Below are positions 1 through 7,181 of a stretch of 18,030 nucleotides of DNA, piece after piece (position 1 is the first letter of the stretch; each line of letters begins with the position of its first letter). Both the position numbers and the translations under genes were made by a program. The notes under the pieces were generated by a model. The model was not told where the DNA came from. It searched no databases and saw only the letters and a program-made list of their open reading frames with translations. The DNA comes from an uncultured Muribaculaceae bacterium (GTDB lineage: Bacteria; Bacteroidota; Bacteroidia; Bacteroidales; Muribaculaceae). The DNA lies in NCBI GenBank assembly GCA_910577355.1, contig CAJTMY010000042.1:1-18030 (forward strand), read 5' to 3'.

Positions 1-55
1 CGAACCTGGACAGACAGAACCAAAACCTGTAGTGCTACCATTACACCATAAGACT
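1..55 (-). tRNA. tRNA-Gln (anticodon TTG), partial
   Basis: Read on the minus strand from position 55, the sequence folds as the first two thirds of a tRNA: a 5' acceptor strand AGTCTTA, a three-pair D-stem GTG/CAC around a TAATGGTAG loop, and an anticodon stem ACAGG/TCTGT enclosing the loop TTTTGGT, which gives anticodon TTG. It continues into a T-arm beginning CCAGGTTCG. The 3' part, including the closing acceptor strand, lies before position 1 and cannot be checked. The D-arm and anticodon arm match Bacteroidota tRNA-Gln as I know it. Confidence 0.9.
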
Positions 56-73
56 ATCTGCTTTTTTGCGCTG

Positions 74-105
74 CAAAGGTAGACCTTTTTTTTCGTTTTT
101 ACAAG
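74..105 (-). promoter_or_regulatory. Promoter for the tRNA-Gln gene
   Basis: On the minus strand TACCTTTG (74-81) matches the Bacteroidota -7 consensus TAnnTTTG. A TTG about 20 bases upstream fits the -33 element. The -7 box lies 18 bases before the tRNA 5' end, a normal distance for a stable-RNA promoter. Assigned by motif and spacing only. Confidence 0.65.
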
Positions 106-143
106 TTTTAGTGCTGATTTTTGGACTTTGGCGTATACTTGCA

Positions 144-173
144 TTTGTCTTTCGCGTTTTTTTCGTACTTTTG
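144..173 (+). promoter_or_regulatory. Promoter for the sugar/lipid operon
   Basis: TTTG (144-147) and TACTTTTG (166-173) fit the Bacteroidota -33 and -7 elements with an 18-base spacer, slightly shorter than the usual 19-21. The box ends 25 bases before the ATG at 199. A 20-base stretch around the -7 box (156-175) is identical to the one before the dsbD operon at 8440-8459. Confidence 0.65.
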
Positions 174-198
174 TATCGCTGAATCCCGGTAACATATC

Positions 199-576
199 AT
201 GCATAATATCCCCAAAATAGAAGATCCGCGCGGCAACCTGTCGTTTATCCAGGCAGGCGACGGCGGCGCGTGCCCGTTTGAGATAGAGCGCGTGTACTGG
301 ATCTACGATGTGCCCACAGGCCGCGTGCGCCATGGTCGGGCCTTGCGTCATACGTCCGAGATGATTGTGGCCATGTCGGGCAGTTTCGATGTGCTGCTGC
401 GACGTCCGGGCGAGGCTGATCGGCGGGTACATCTGTGCCGCAGCGACCGCGGCCTGCTCGTCGAGCCGGGCACATGGCGCGTGATCGATAACTTCTCTAC
501 CAATTCGGTGGCGATGGTGCTTGCTTCGGCGGCATACGACCCCGACGAATATATTGAAGACTTTGCAGAGCTATGA
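199..576 (+). CDS. FdtA/QdtA (WxcM C-terminal) cupin, first copy, catalytic histidines missing
   Basis: A 125-residue single-domain cupin of the FdtA/QdtA family, whose members isomerise dTDP-4-keto-6-deoxyglucose to the 3-keto sugar before transamination. Family landmarks visible here are YDVP (36-39) and the strand IVAMSGSFDVLL (from 56). The family motif RGGHxH, which carries the two active-site histidines (His49 and His51 in Aneurinibacillus FdtA), is replaced: aligned with the next gene, those positions are Arg47 and Leu49. His45 and His51 flank the site but sit out of register. It could be an inactive partner of the second copy, or have another substrate or chemistry. The ATG at 199 follows a clear promoter, and the stop overlaps the next start (ATGA). 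Confidence 0.85.
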   Translation: MHNIPKIEDPRGNLSFIQAGDGGACPFEIERVYWIYDVPTGRVRHGRALRHTSEMIVAMSGSFDVLLRRPGEADRRVHLCRSDRGLLVEPGTWRVIDNFSTNSVAMVLASAAYDPDEYIEDFAEL

Positions 577-1013
577 ACAGTCATGCCATATCGTCGATAG
601 ACCGGTGTAGGATCATAGAGCTCGACCGTAACCGCCATGCCAACGGCTCTCTCACCGTATTCGAGAATGGCGCCGCATACTGCCCGTTCGATGTACGGCG
701 CGTTTACTATCTGTATGATGTGCCTGCTGATGCAAGCCGCGGCGGCCATTCCCATTACGAAGCCGAGGGGCTGATAGTGGCTCTCAGCGGCAGTTTCGAC
801 GTGGTGCTTGACGATGGCAAGCAGCCTCCGCGCCGCTATTCGCTCAACCGTCCCTATCGCGGGCTGTATATCACCGCCGGCATATGGCGTACGCTCGATA
901 ACTTCTCGGGCGGTGCCGTATGTATGGTGCTCACCTCGCATCGGTACAGTGCGGCCGACTATGTGCGCGATTACGATACTTTCAAACGACTCACTCATGG
1001 AGACAAGATATAA
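573..1013 (+). CDS. FdtA/QdtA-type dTDP-4-keto-6-deoxyhexose 3,4-ketoisomerase, second copy
   Basis: A 146-residue cupin paralogous to the preceding gene. It keeps the motif RGGHSH (residues 56-61) with both histidines, His59 and His61, expected to act as acid/base in moving the keto group from C4 to C3 of a dTDP-6-deoxyhexose. YDVP (48-51) and LSGSFDVVL (from 71) also match the family. The N-terminus is about 12 residues longer than in copy one. The product would be the substrate of the aminotransferase that begins inside its last codons. Whether the end product is of the Fuc3N or Qui3N type cannot be read from sequence, because FdtA and QdtA differ by subtle changes. Translationally coupled at both ends. 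Confidence 0.87.
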   Translation: MNSHAISSIDRCRIIELDRNRHANGSLTVFENGAAYCPFDVRRVYYLYDVPADASRGGHSHYEAEGLIVALSGSFDVVLDDGKQPPRRYSLNRPYRGLYITAGIWRTLDNFSGGAVCMVLTSHRYSAADYVRDYDTFKRLTHGDKI

Positions 1014-2112
1014 ATTTCTCGATCTCGGCATTGTCAACGCCCCATATACCGATGCGATAGCCGAGGCCACGGCTCGCGTGGTGCGCAGCGGGCGCTATAT
1101 CGGTGGCTCCGAAGTGGAGACTTTTGAACATATGCTTGCGGCTGTTGCCGGTACGGACTGCGCTGTTGGAGTAAGCTCGGGACTCGATGCCCTGCGGCTT
1201 ATACTGCGCGCATATATCGAGATGGGGGTGATGGCTCCGGGCGACGAGGTGATAGTGCCCGCCAACACTTATATAGCATCGATACTTGCAATCACAGAGA
1301 ACGGTCTGAGGCCTGTGCTTGTTGAGCCGTCGCTCGACACACTTAACCTCGACACCGCATTGGTCGAGAAAGCCGTTACATCCCGCACACGAGCCGTTAT
1401 GCCCGTGCATCTGTACGGACGTGTATGCTACGACGATACATTGGCCGATGTGGCGCGCCGCCACGGGCTCAAGATAATCGAAGACAACGCTCAGGCCATA
1501 GGTGCCCGATATGCCGACGGCCGCCATGCGGGAGCGCTCGGCGATGCCGCCGGGTTCAGTTTCTATCCCACCAAAAACATAGGCGCCATGGGCGATGCCG
1601 GAGCGGTCACCACCGACGATGTACGTCTGGCCGATACCGTGCGCGCATTAGCCAATTATGGCAGCGACCGCCAATACCATAATATATATAAGGGTCTCAA
1701 CTGCCGTTTCGATCCCATACAGGCCGCAGCGCTCAAGGTGAAGCTGCCGTATCTCGAAGCCGAGAACGGTCACCGCAGCCGCGTAGCTGCCGTGTACGAG
1801 GCCGCAATAGACAATCCGGCAGTGGTGAAGCCGCTGTACAGCGATGCCGGCGACATGGTGTGGCATCAATATGTGCTTCGTGTGGCAGATCGCGATGATT
1901 TTCGTGCATATATGGCCGCCAACGGTGTGGAAACAGCGATGCACTATCCCGTCGCTCCCCACCGCCAACCCTGTATGGCCGAGTATGCGCATCTGCATCT
2001 GCCTATTGCGGAGCTTATTGCCCGCGAGGTGGTGAGTCTGCCCGTGTCATCGTGCACTTCCGAGGCCGATGCCGCCGACATCTCAAGCATAATAAACAGA
2101 TACCGACAATGA
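997..2112 (+). CDS. DegT/DnrJ/EryC1/StrS aminotransferase (FdtB/QdtB type)
   Basis: A 371-residue PLP-dependent sugar aminotransferase, expected to transfer an amino group from glutamate to the 3-keto sugar made by the preceding ketoisomerase, giving a dTDP-3-amino-3,6-dideoxyhexose. Visible family features are SSGLDALRL (60-68) at the phosphate-binding region, IIEDNAQAIGA (160-170) with the PLP-contacting Asp, and SFYPTKNIGAMGDAGA (188-203), where Lys193 is the Schiff-base lysine. The start at 997 gives the usual family N-terminus (KFLDLGIVNAPY). An upstream in-frame ATG at 808 would add 63 residues lying inside the cupin gene and is rejected. It overlaps the cupin gene by 17 bases and the next gene by 4. 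No acetyltransferase (FdtC/QdtC) is in the window, so the final sugar may stay unacetylated or be finished elsewhere. Confidence 0.92.
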   Translation: METRYKFLDLGIVNAPYTDAIAEATARVVRSGRYIGGSEVETFEHMLAAVAGTDCAVGVSSGLDALRLILRAYIEMGVMAPGDEVIVPANTYIASILAITENGLRPVLVEPSLDTLNLDTALVEKAVTSRTRAVMPVHLYGRVCYDDTLADVARRHGLKIIEDNAQAIGARYADGRHAGALGDAAGFSFYPTKNIGAMGDAGAVTTDDVRLADTVRALANYGSDRQYHNIYKGLNCRFDPIQAAALKVKLPYLEAENGHRSRVAAVYEAAIDNPAVVKPLYSDAGDMVWHQYVLRVADRDDFRAYMAANGVETAMHYPVAPHRQPCMAEYAHLHLPIAELIAREVVSLPVSSCTSEADAADISSIINRYRQ

Positions 2113-3446
2113 TCGACCGATCAGTATTCAATAATATCGCCGCACTGTACCACACTTTCGGCTGCAAGCTCAATTTTGCCGAGACATCAACCATAGCCCG
2201 ACAGCTTGCCGAACTTGGCGTGCGCCGTGTGAGCGGTGCCGAGAGGCCCGATATCATCGTGGTGAACACATGCAGTGTCACCGAACTTGCCGACAAGAAA
2301 TGCCGCCAGACGATCCGCTCCCTCCACAAGCGCTATCCCGATGCCGCCATTGTGGCCACCGGCTGCTATGCCCAGCTGAAAAGCACCGAGGTGGCCGCAC
2401 TGCCCGGGGTAGCCGTCGTGGCCGGAATAGACCGCAAGATGGATCTCGCCGACTTCATAGGCCGGTATCTTGCCGGCCACACACCGGAGGTCGACGCATG
2501 CGACGCCCGCGAGATACGAGAGTTCCGGCCTTCATGTTCGCGCGGCGACCGCACACGCTTTTTCCTCAAAGTACAGGACGGATGCGACTATTGGTGTACC
2601 TATTGCACCATCCCGCGTGCCCGCGGCCGCTCGCGATCGGGCACAATCGACTCTCTGGTGGCACAGGCCGCCGAAGCTGCCGCATCCGGGGGGCGCGAGA
2701 TCGTGATTACCGGCGTGAACATAGGTGATTTCGGCAAGGGTCGCGACGATACCTTCTTCGATCTTATCCGTGAGCTCGACCGAGTGGAGGGTATAGCCCG
2801 CTACCGCATATCCTCCATCGAACCCAATCTGCTCACCGACGGTATCATCGACTGGGTGGCCGGCTCCTCCCGAGCCTTCATGCCGCACTTCCATATCCCT
2901 TTGCAGGCAGGCAGCGACGAGGTGCTTGCCCTGATGCGCCGTCATTATGACACGGCTCTGTTCCGTCATAAGATAGAGCGTGTCCGCGAGGCAATGCCCC
3001 ATGCTTTTATCGGAGTCGACCTCATCACAGGCGCGCGCGGCGAGTCGGACGCGCTTTTCGAGGCTTCGCGGGCGTTTGTCGACTCTCTTGACATCTCGCG
3101 TCTGCATGTATTCCCTTATTCCGAGCGCCCGTCGACCAAGGCGCTCGACATCGACGGCGTGGTGTCGCAGCAGGAGAAGCATCGCCGCACCAATGTGATG
3201 CTTCGTCTCAGCGAGGCCAAATGGGAGGGCTTCGCACGCCGCTTTATCGGCGACATACGCCCCGTATTGCTCGAACACCCGCAGGGACATGAGAAGCCTA
3301 TGGCGGGCTTCACCGACAATTACCTGCGTGTGGAGGTCGACGGTGCCACGCCAGAGCTCGACAACAAGATAGTGAATGTAAAGATCACCGGCATAGACCC
3401 CGCGGCCGAAACCATGCAGGGGATGCTTTGCGACGCGCCATGCTGA
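2109..3446 (+). CDS. mtaB: tRNA (N6-threonylcarbamoyladenosine 37-C2)-methylthiotransferase MtaB
   Basis: A 445-residue radical SAM enzyme that converts t6A37 to ms2t6A37 in ANN-decoding tRNAs. The N-terminal UPF0004 domain supplies Cys19 (TFGCKLN), Cys55 (NTCSVTELADKKC) and Cys86 (ATGCYAQ) for the auxiliary 4Fe-4S cluster. The radical SAM motif CDYWCTYC supplies Cys159, Cys163 and Cys166. The C-terminal ~65 residues look like a TRAM RNA-binding domain. TFGCKLN and IPRARGRSRS favour MtaB over MiaB or RimO. The ATG at 2109 overlaps the aminotransferase stop as ATGA; an ATG 57 bases upstream would add a basic extension encoded within the previous gene and is rejected. It is a translation gene placed among envelope genes, so its position reflects co-transcription rather than shared pathway. 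Confidence 0.95.
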   Translation: MIDRSVFNNIAALYHTFGCKLNFAETSTIARQLAELGVRRVSGAERPDIIVVNTCSVTELADKKCRQTIRSLHKRYPDAAIVATGCYAQLKSTEVAALPGVAVVAGIDRKMDLADFIGRYLAGHTPEVDACDAREIREFRPSCSRGDRTRFFLKVQDGCDYWCTYCTIPRARGRSRSGTIDSLVAQAAEAAASGGREIVITGVNIGDFGKGRDDTFFDLIRELDRVEGIARYRISSIEPNLLTDGIIDWVAGSSRAFMPHFHIPLQAGSDEVLALMRRHYDTALFRHKIERVREAMPHAFIGVDLITGARGESDALFEASRAFVDSLDISRLHVFPYSERPSTKALDIDGVVSQQEKHRRTNVMLRLSEAKWEGFARRFIGDIRPVLLEHPQGHEKPMAGFTDNYLRVEVDGATPELDNKIVNVKITGIDPAAETMQGMLCDAPC

Positions 3447-4324
3447 AACGACTGCTGTCACTTCCCGCCCGGTTGCCGCTCGGCATTCTTTACGGCATAT
3501 CCGATTTGGCCGCACCATTGCTGCACCATGTGTTGCACTACCGCCGCGATGTGGTGCGCGACAATCTCAAAGCTTGTTTTCCGGAAATGACCGCACACGA
3601 GCTGCACAAGGTGGAACGCCGCTTCTACCGCAACTTCACCGACAGCTTCGTGGAAACTCTCAAGCTGCTGCATATATCCGATGCCGAGATGAGGCGGCGG
3701 TTTGAGTGGGATGGTGTAGAGATCATCGACCGCCTGCAGGCCGAGGGACGCAGCATCGCCGTGTATTTCGCGCACTTCTTCAACTGGGAGTGGGCGCCGT
3801 CGATATCGCTCCACACCGCTCTAAAGCCGTCGAACGATACCGTATTCGGCCAGGTATACCGTCCGTTGCGCTCCAAAAGTTTCGACCGGCTGATGTTGTC
3901 GATTCGTGGGCGTTTCAGCTCGGTCTGCTACCCCAAGGCCTCTACGCTGCGCCATCTGGTGCTTGCCGCACGCAATGGCGAGAAGACCATCACCGGTTTC
4001 ATGAGCGACCAACACCCCAGTCATGGCGATCCCGGTCATCGTACCACGCTGCTCGGGCGTCCTACAATGATGATCACCGGCACAGAGACCATTGCCCGCA
4101 AGCTTGATATGGCTGCGATATACTGGGACATGCAGAAGACCGCCCGGGGACATTACAAGATAACTGTGCGCCTGCTTGCCGAACATCCCGTCGAGTTGCC
4201 CGAAGGCGGGCTTACTGAGCGTTATACCAGGGCACTCGAGCAGACAATACGCCGCGACCCCGCGATATGGCTTTGGAGCCACAAAAGATGGAAATACCCT
4301 GTACCCGATGAAACCAAGCAATGA
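3440..4324 (+). CDS. Lysophospholipid/lipid A acyltransferase, LpxL/HtrB family
   Basis: A 294-residue member of the LpxL/LpxM/HtrB acyltransferase family, which transfers a secondary acyl chain from acyl-ACP to lipid A or a related amino-acylated lipid at the inner membrane. The catalytic HX4(D/E) motif is visible as HFFNWE (His112, Glu117). A hydrophobic N-terminal stretch (about 5-34) fits a membrane anchor, and the C-terminal WLWSHKRW is typical of the family. Length is near the usual 290-310. I chose ATG 3440, which overlaps the mtaB stop by 7 bases; an in-frame TTG at 3428 would add four residues. The exact acceptor is inferred: Bacteroidales also use this family for aminolipids. Confidence 0.9.
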   Translation: MLKRLLSLPARLPLGILYGISDLAAPLLHHVLHYRRDVVRDNLKACFPEMTAHELHKVERRFYRNFTDSFVETLKLLHISDAEMRRRFEWDGVEIIDRLQAEGRSIAVYFAHFFNWEWAPSISLHTALKPSNDTVFGQVYRPLRSKSFDRLMLSIRGRFSSVCYPKASTLRHLVLAARNGEKTITGFMSDQHPSHGDPGHRTTLLGRPTMMITGTETIARKLDMAAIYWDMQKTARGHYKITVRLLAEHPVELPEGGLTERYTRALEQTIRRDPAIWLWSHKRWKYPVPDETKQ

Positions 4325-5315
4325 CAATCGGCCCCCTGTGGCCGTCATAATATTGAACTGGAACGGCGCCGCCCTGCTGCGCGAATATCTGCCACAGGTG
4401 ATCGCCAACACCGACCCTGCAGTGGGTTGTATAATCGTGGCCGACAACGGCTCCGATGACGATTCGCGCACGATTCTCGCCGATGAATTTCCGCAGGTGG
4501 AACTGTTGGCCTTCGACCGCAACTACGGCTTTGCCGAGGGCTACAACCGTGCGCTCGAGACCACACGCTATCCATATACGGTATTGCTCAACAGCGATGT
4601 GGCGCCCGATCCGCAGTGGCTCAACCGCCTGTATGCCTTCATGGAATCCCATCCCGACTGTGCCGCATGCCAGCCCAAGCTGCTCAGCTACCGCGATCCG
4701 TCGATGTACGAGTATGCCGGTGCCTGTGGCGGCTATATCGACCGTAACGGCTATCCGTATTGCCGTGGACGCATATTCGGCACATGTGAGCCGGATACCG
4801 GCAAGTATGACTCTGAGGCCGAAGTCGACTGGGCTACAGGAGCCGCCCTGATGGTGCGTACCGACCTGTATCTGAAGGCCGGAGGTCTCGACCCGAAGTT
4901 CTTCGCACATATGGAGGAGATCGACCTGTGCTGGCGCCTGCGCACCATGGGGCATAAGATATATGCCGTGCCGTCGGCGTCGGTGCGGCATCTCGGAGGC
5001 GGCTCACTGCCTGCATCCAATCCACGCAAGACATATCTGAATTTCCGCAACAACCTGTTCATGCTGCACAAGAACCTGCCTGTAGCCGGCAAGCGGGCGT
5101 TCCTTATAAAGCGCCGCCTGCTTGACACGATTGCCTGGGCAAAATTTGTGCTTACGTTAGATATGCCGAACGCTGCCGCCATAGTGCGGGCGCACCGCGA
5201 CTTCGCCCGTATGCGTCGCGAATACAAGGATACGCCGACCTCGCCTATTCCACCTCGTCCGAATATCCTCGTCGAATATTATCTGCGCGGCCACAAGACT
5301 TACGATAGTCTTTAA
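4308..5315 (+). CDS. Family 2 glycosyltransferase
   Basis: A 335-residue GT-A fold glycosyltransferase. The N-terminus VAVIILNWNG (11-20) and VADNGSDDDS (44-53) form the nucleotide-sugar binding part, NSDV (95-98) is the DxD-like metal site, and HMEEIDLCWRL (201-211) supplies the usual acidic catalytic-base region. It resembles rhamnosyltransferase-like GT2 proteins (WbbL group) that build O-antigen or capsule. The ATG at 4308 lies 17 bases inside the acyltransferase gene and gives the proper family start; a longer reading frame from 4176 adds a non-homologous shadow of the upstream gene. Donor and acceptor are unknown; the amino sugar made by the operon is an attractive but unproven donor. 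Its stop overlaps the stop of the opposing Arc-like gene by 4 bases. Confidence 0.92.
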   Translation: MKPSNDNRPPVAVIILNWNGAALLREYLPQVIANTDPAVGCIIVADNGSDDDSRTILADEFPQVELLAFDRNYGFAEGYNRALETTRYPYTVLLNSDVAPDPQWLNRLYAFMESHPDCAACQPKLLSYRDPSMYEYAGACGGYIDRNGYPYCRGRIFGTCEPDTGKYDSEAEVDWATGAALMVRTDLYLKAGGLDPKFFAHMEEIDLCWRLRTMGHKIYAVPSASVRHLGGGSLPASNPRKTYLNFRNNLFMLHKNLPVAGKRAFLIKRRLLDTIAWAKFVLTLDMPNAAAIVRAHRDFARMRREYKDTPTSPIPPRPNILVEYYLRGHKTYDSL

Positions 5316-5485
5316 TCGTCGGTCTTGGGCTTTGGCATGCGGCCGTGGCGGCGCAGTGATTCGGCTATGATCCATTGCAGCTGGCCGTTGACCGAGCGGA
5401 ATTCCTGAGCGGCCCACGCCTCGACAAGTTCCATCGTGGGCTTGTCGAGGCGCAACAGAAAACCTTTGCTTTCCTGTTTTGGCAT
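5312..5485 (-). CDS. Small Arc-like (ribbon-helix-helix type) protein
   Basis: A 57-residue open frame read by hand on the minus strand. It begins MPKQESKGFLLRLDKPTMEL, continues with ...EAWAAQEFRSVNGQLQWIIAESLRRHGR..., and ends in a Lys/Asp tail. The pattern (short beta strand GFLLRLDK, helix ending at FRSVNGQ, second helix LQWIIAESLRRHGR) fits the Arc/MetJ ribbon-helix-helix fold, and similar small proteins follow SPFH genes in Bacteroidales. It begins 9 bases after the SPFH stop, so it is probably co-transcribed and may act on that operon or elsewhere. Its 3' end overlaps the stop codon of the converging glycosyltransferase gene by 4 bases. Function and operator are unknown. Confidence 0.82.
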   Translation of the reverse strand: MPKQESKGFLLRLDKPTMELVEAWAAQEFRSVNGQLQWIIAESLRRHGRMPKPKTDD

Positions 5486-5494
5486 CGGCGATGT

Positions 5495-6466
5495 TTATTG
5501 ATACAATGTGCCGGTGTTCAGCACAGGTTGGGCAGGTTCGTCGGCGCACAGCACTACAAGCAGATTGCTCACCATCGAGGCTTTGCGCTCCTCGTCGAGA
5601 GTCACTATCTGCTCGTCGCTGAGCTGATCGAGAGCCATCTTCACCATCGATACGGCGCCTTCCACTATCTTCTCGCGTGCGGCGATGATAGCCGATGCCT
5701 GCTGTCGGCGCAGCATCACGGCGGCGATTTCGGGCGCATATGCCAGATAGTTGAGCCGTGCCTCCACCACCTCGATGCCTGCCATGGCCAGGCGTTCGTT
5801 GAGTTTGGCCTCGAGCTGTTCGTTTATCTCGTGGCCGTCGCTGCGCAGGGTTATCTCGTCGTGTTTGCCGCCTTCCTCGTCGTAGGCGTAGCGGCCTGTC
5901 ACTTCACGCAGGGCAGCGTCGCTCTGTATGCCCACGAAGGCATTGAGTGCCTTGGCTACCGAATCGCCTGCCTCGGCGCTCTTTATCTTGCCGTCGGCGC
6001 TCACCGATATGGCCGGGTTGTCGCCTGCGTCCACGTCAAACACCGCACGGTAGGTGTCTTTTACCCTCCATACCAACACCATGCCTATCATCACCGGGTT
6101 GCCAACTTTATCGTTTACTTTGATGGGGGCTATATCCATGTTGCGGATACGCAGCGACACTTTTTTCTTGGTCATGAACGGATTCACCCAAAAGTAGCCC
6201 GTATCGCGGAATGTGCCGCGATATTCGCCGAAGAAGATCATCACACGCGCCTGATTGGGCTGCAATACGAAAAATCCGCACGACAAGATTATCATGCCGA
6301 TGACTCCGATAGCTGTGGCTACTCCCGGAATCCAATACAGGTCGTATGGCAGAAGTAGGTAAAGGGTCACGATAATGGCCGGAATGAGAAGAAGCACCAC
6401 GGCCAACATGCCGAAACCGCTGATAACCTTACCCTCGTAGGGTATCTCCATATTTTTGTCTTTCAT
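5495..6466 (-). CDS. SPFH domain (stomatin/prohibitin/flotillin) membrane protein
   Basis: A 323-residue protein with two hydrophobic segments near the N-terminus (about 15-39 and 46-68), followed by an SPFH/band-7 domain beginning at VLQPNQARVMIFFGEYRGT and extending to about residue 280. The region 205-290 is rich in Glu, Ala and Arg and likely helical or coiled coil, as in other SPFH proteins that oligomerise on membranes. The family organises membrane microdomains and often associates with proteases or transporters; no NfeD or FtsH partner is next to it here. Its only companion is the small Arc-like gene behind it. It has its own promoter (6501-6532) and lies opposite to the sugar operon. 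Specific role unknown. Confidence 0.9.
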   Translation of the reverse strand: MKDKNMEIPYEGKVISGFGMLAVVLLLIPAIIVTLYLLLPYDLYWIPGVATAIGVIGMIILSCGFFVLQPNQARVMIFFGEYRGTFRDTGYFWVNPFMTKKKVSLRIRNMDIAPIKVNDKVGNPVMIGMVLVWRVKDTYRAVFDVDAGDNPAISVSADGKIKSAEAGDSVAKALNAFVGIQSDAALREVTGRYAYDEEGGKHDEITLRSDGHEINEQLEAKLNERLAMAGIEVVEARLNYLAYAPEIAAVMLRRQQASAIIAAREKIVEGAVSMVKMALDQLSDEQIVTLDEERKASMVSNLLVVLCADEPAQPVLNTGTLYQ

Positions 6467-6500
6467 GGCTATGTGATATTGTTTTGATATTATTTCGATG

Positions 6501-6532
6501 CAAATTTATATAAACAAAACCACATCTCCAAA
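6501..6532 (-). promoter_or_regulatory. Promoter for the SPFH gene
   Basis: On the minus strand TAAATTTG (6501-6508) is a perfect TAnnTTTG -7 box and TTTG (6529-6532) a perfect -33 element, with a 20-base spacer. The -7 box ends 34 bases before the ATG. This is one of the best promoter matches in the window. Confidence 0.72.
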
Positions 6533-6559
6533 TTTTTCCGTCAAAAAACATAAATAAAA

Positions 6560-6617
6560 GGATTTCCACAGGTCGCCACAGGTTTAGAATAAAAATCTGT
6601 GGTAATCTGTGGAATCC
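6560..6617 (-). terminator. Long imperfect palindrome behind tpx, probable terminator or intergenic repeat
   Basis: Two copies of a CCACAG unit (around 6566-6581) face two copies of CTGTGG (around 6597-6612). The arms from about 6564-6585 and 6593-6614 pair over 22 positions with one C/A mismatch and three G.U pairs when read as plus-strand RNA, and GGAT/ATCC extends the base after a one-base bulge. Read on the minus strand, the direction of tpx, the stem has three A.C mismatches and is followed by a T-rich run. It starts 18 bases past the tpx stop codon, so it can serve as the tpx terminator. The doubled unit also resembles dispersed intergenic repeats of Bacteroidota, which cannot be checked here. 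Confidence 0.6.
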
Positions 6618-6635
6618 GTGTGCGGTATGATCGCC

Positions 6636-7136
6636 TTATTTCAGCGTGGCGAGGGCGGCTTCGTAGTCGGGCTCGTGGGTGATTTCGTCGACGAGTTCAC
6701 GATACACCACTTTGCCGTGTTCGTCTATCACAAGCACGCAGCGGGCAAGCAGGCCTTTAAGCGGGCCGTCGACCATAAGCATGCCGTAATTGTGGGCGAA
6801 TTCGGGCGAGCGGAAAGCTGATGCTGCCACTACTTTGTCGATGCCTTCGGCCACGCAGAAACGGTTCATCGCGAACGGCAGATCCATCGATACGCATACC
6901 ACGGCCACGTTGTCGAGGTCGGCGGCTTCCTTGTTGAAACGACGCACGCTTGCTGCACATACGCCTGTATCTAGGCTTGGAAATACATTGAGGACGAGCT
7001 TTTTTCCTGTAAAATCGGCGAGATTTATCTCGGCGAGGTCTTTTGTCACAAGTGTGAAGTCGGGCGCTTTATGTCCGGCTGCGGGAACGTCGCCGTAGGT
7101 GTGCACAGGTGTGCCTTTGAAATATACTGTTTCCAT
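6636..7136 (-). CDS. tpx: Thiol peroxidase Tpx (2-Cys peroxiredoxin)
   Basis: A 166-residue atypical 2-Cys peroxiredoxin that reduces peroxides with thioredoxin as electron donor. The peroxidatic cysteine is Cys60 in FPSLDTGVCAAS; the family usually reads DTPVC or DTPTC, so Gly replaces the Pro. The resolving cysteine is Cys94 in DLPFAMNRFC. GHKAPDFTLV (21-30) and the C-terminal ARCVLVIDEHGKVVY are also typical, and length is normal. There is no signal peptide, so it is cytoplasmic. It lies 45 bases behind a thioredoxin-fold gene on the same strand, with only a weak -7-like TAAGTTTA in the gap, so co-transcription is possible. A strong hairpin follows it. Confidence 0.95.
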   Translation of the reverse strand: METVYFKGTPVHTYGDVPAAGHKAPDFTLVTKDLAEINLADFTGKKLVLNVFPSLDTGVCAASVRRFNKEAADLDNVAVVCVSMDLPFAMNRFCVAEGIDKVVAASAFRSPEFAHNYGMLMVDGPLKGLLARCVLVIDEHGKVVYRELVDEITHEPDYEAALATLK

Positions 7137-7181
7137 ATGAATTTATAGTATTTGTTTTGATAAACTTATGATGGCGACAGG

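Noticed and set aside
808..996. Possible 63-residue N-terminal extension of the aminotransferase
   Set aside because: The extension overlaps the cupin gene and has no homology to DegT proteins; the start at 997 fits the family.
2532..3518. 328-residue minus-strand frame opposite mtaB
   Set aside because: MtaB is unambiguous on the plus strand; the antisense frame has no start context or domain.
5375..6358. 327-residue plus-strand frame opposite the SPFH gene
   Set aside because: The SPFH protein on the other strand has clear membrane segments, domain and promoter; this frame shows only its complement.
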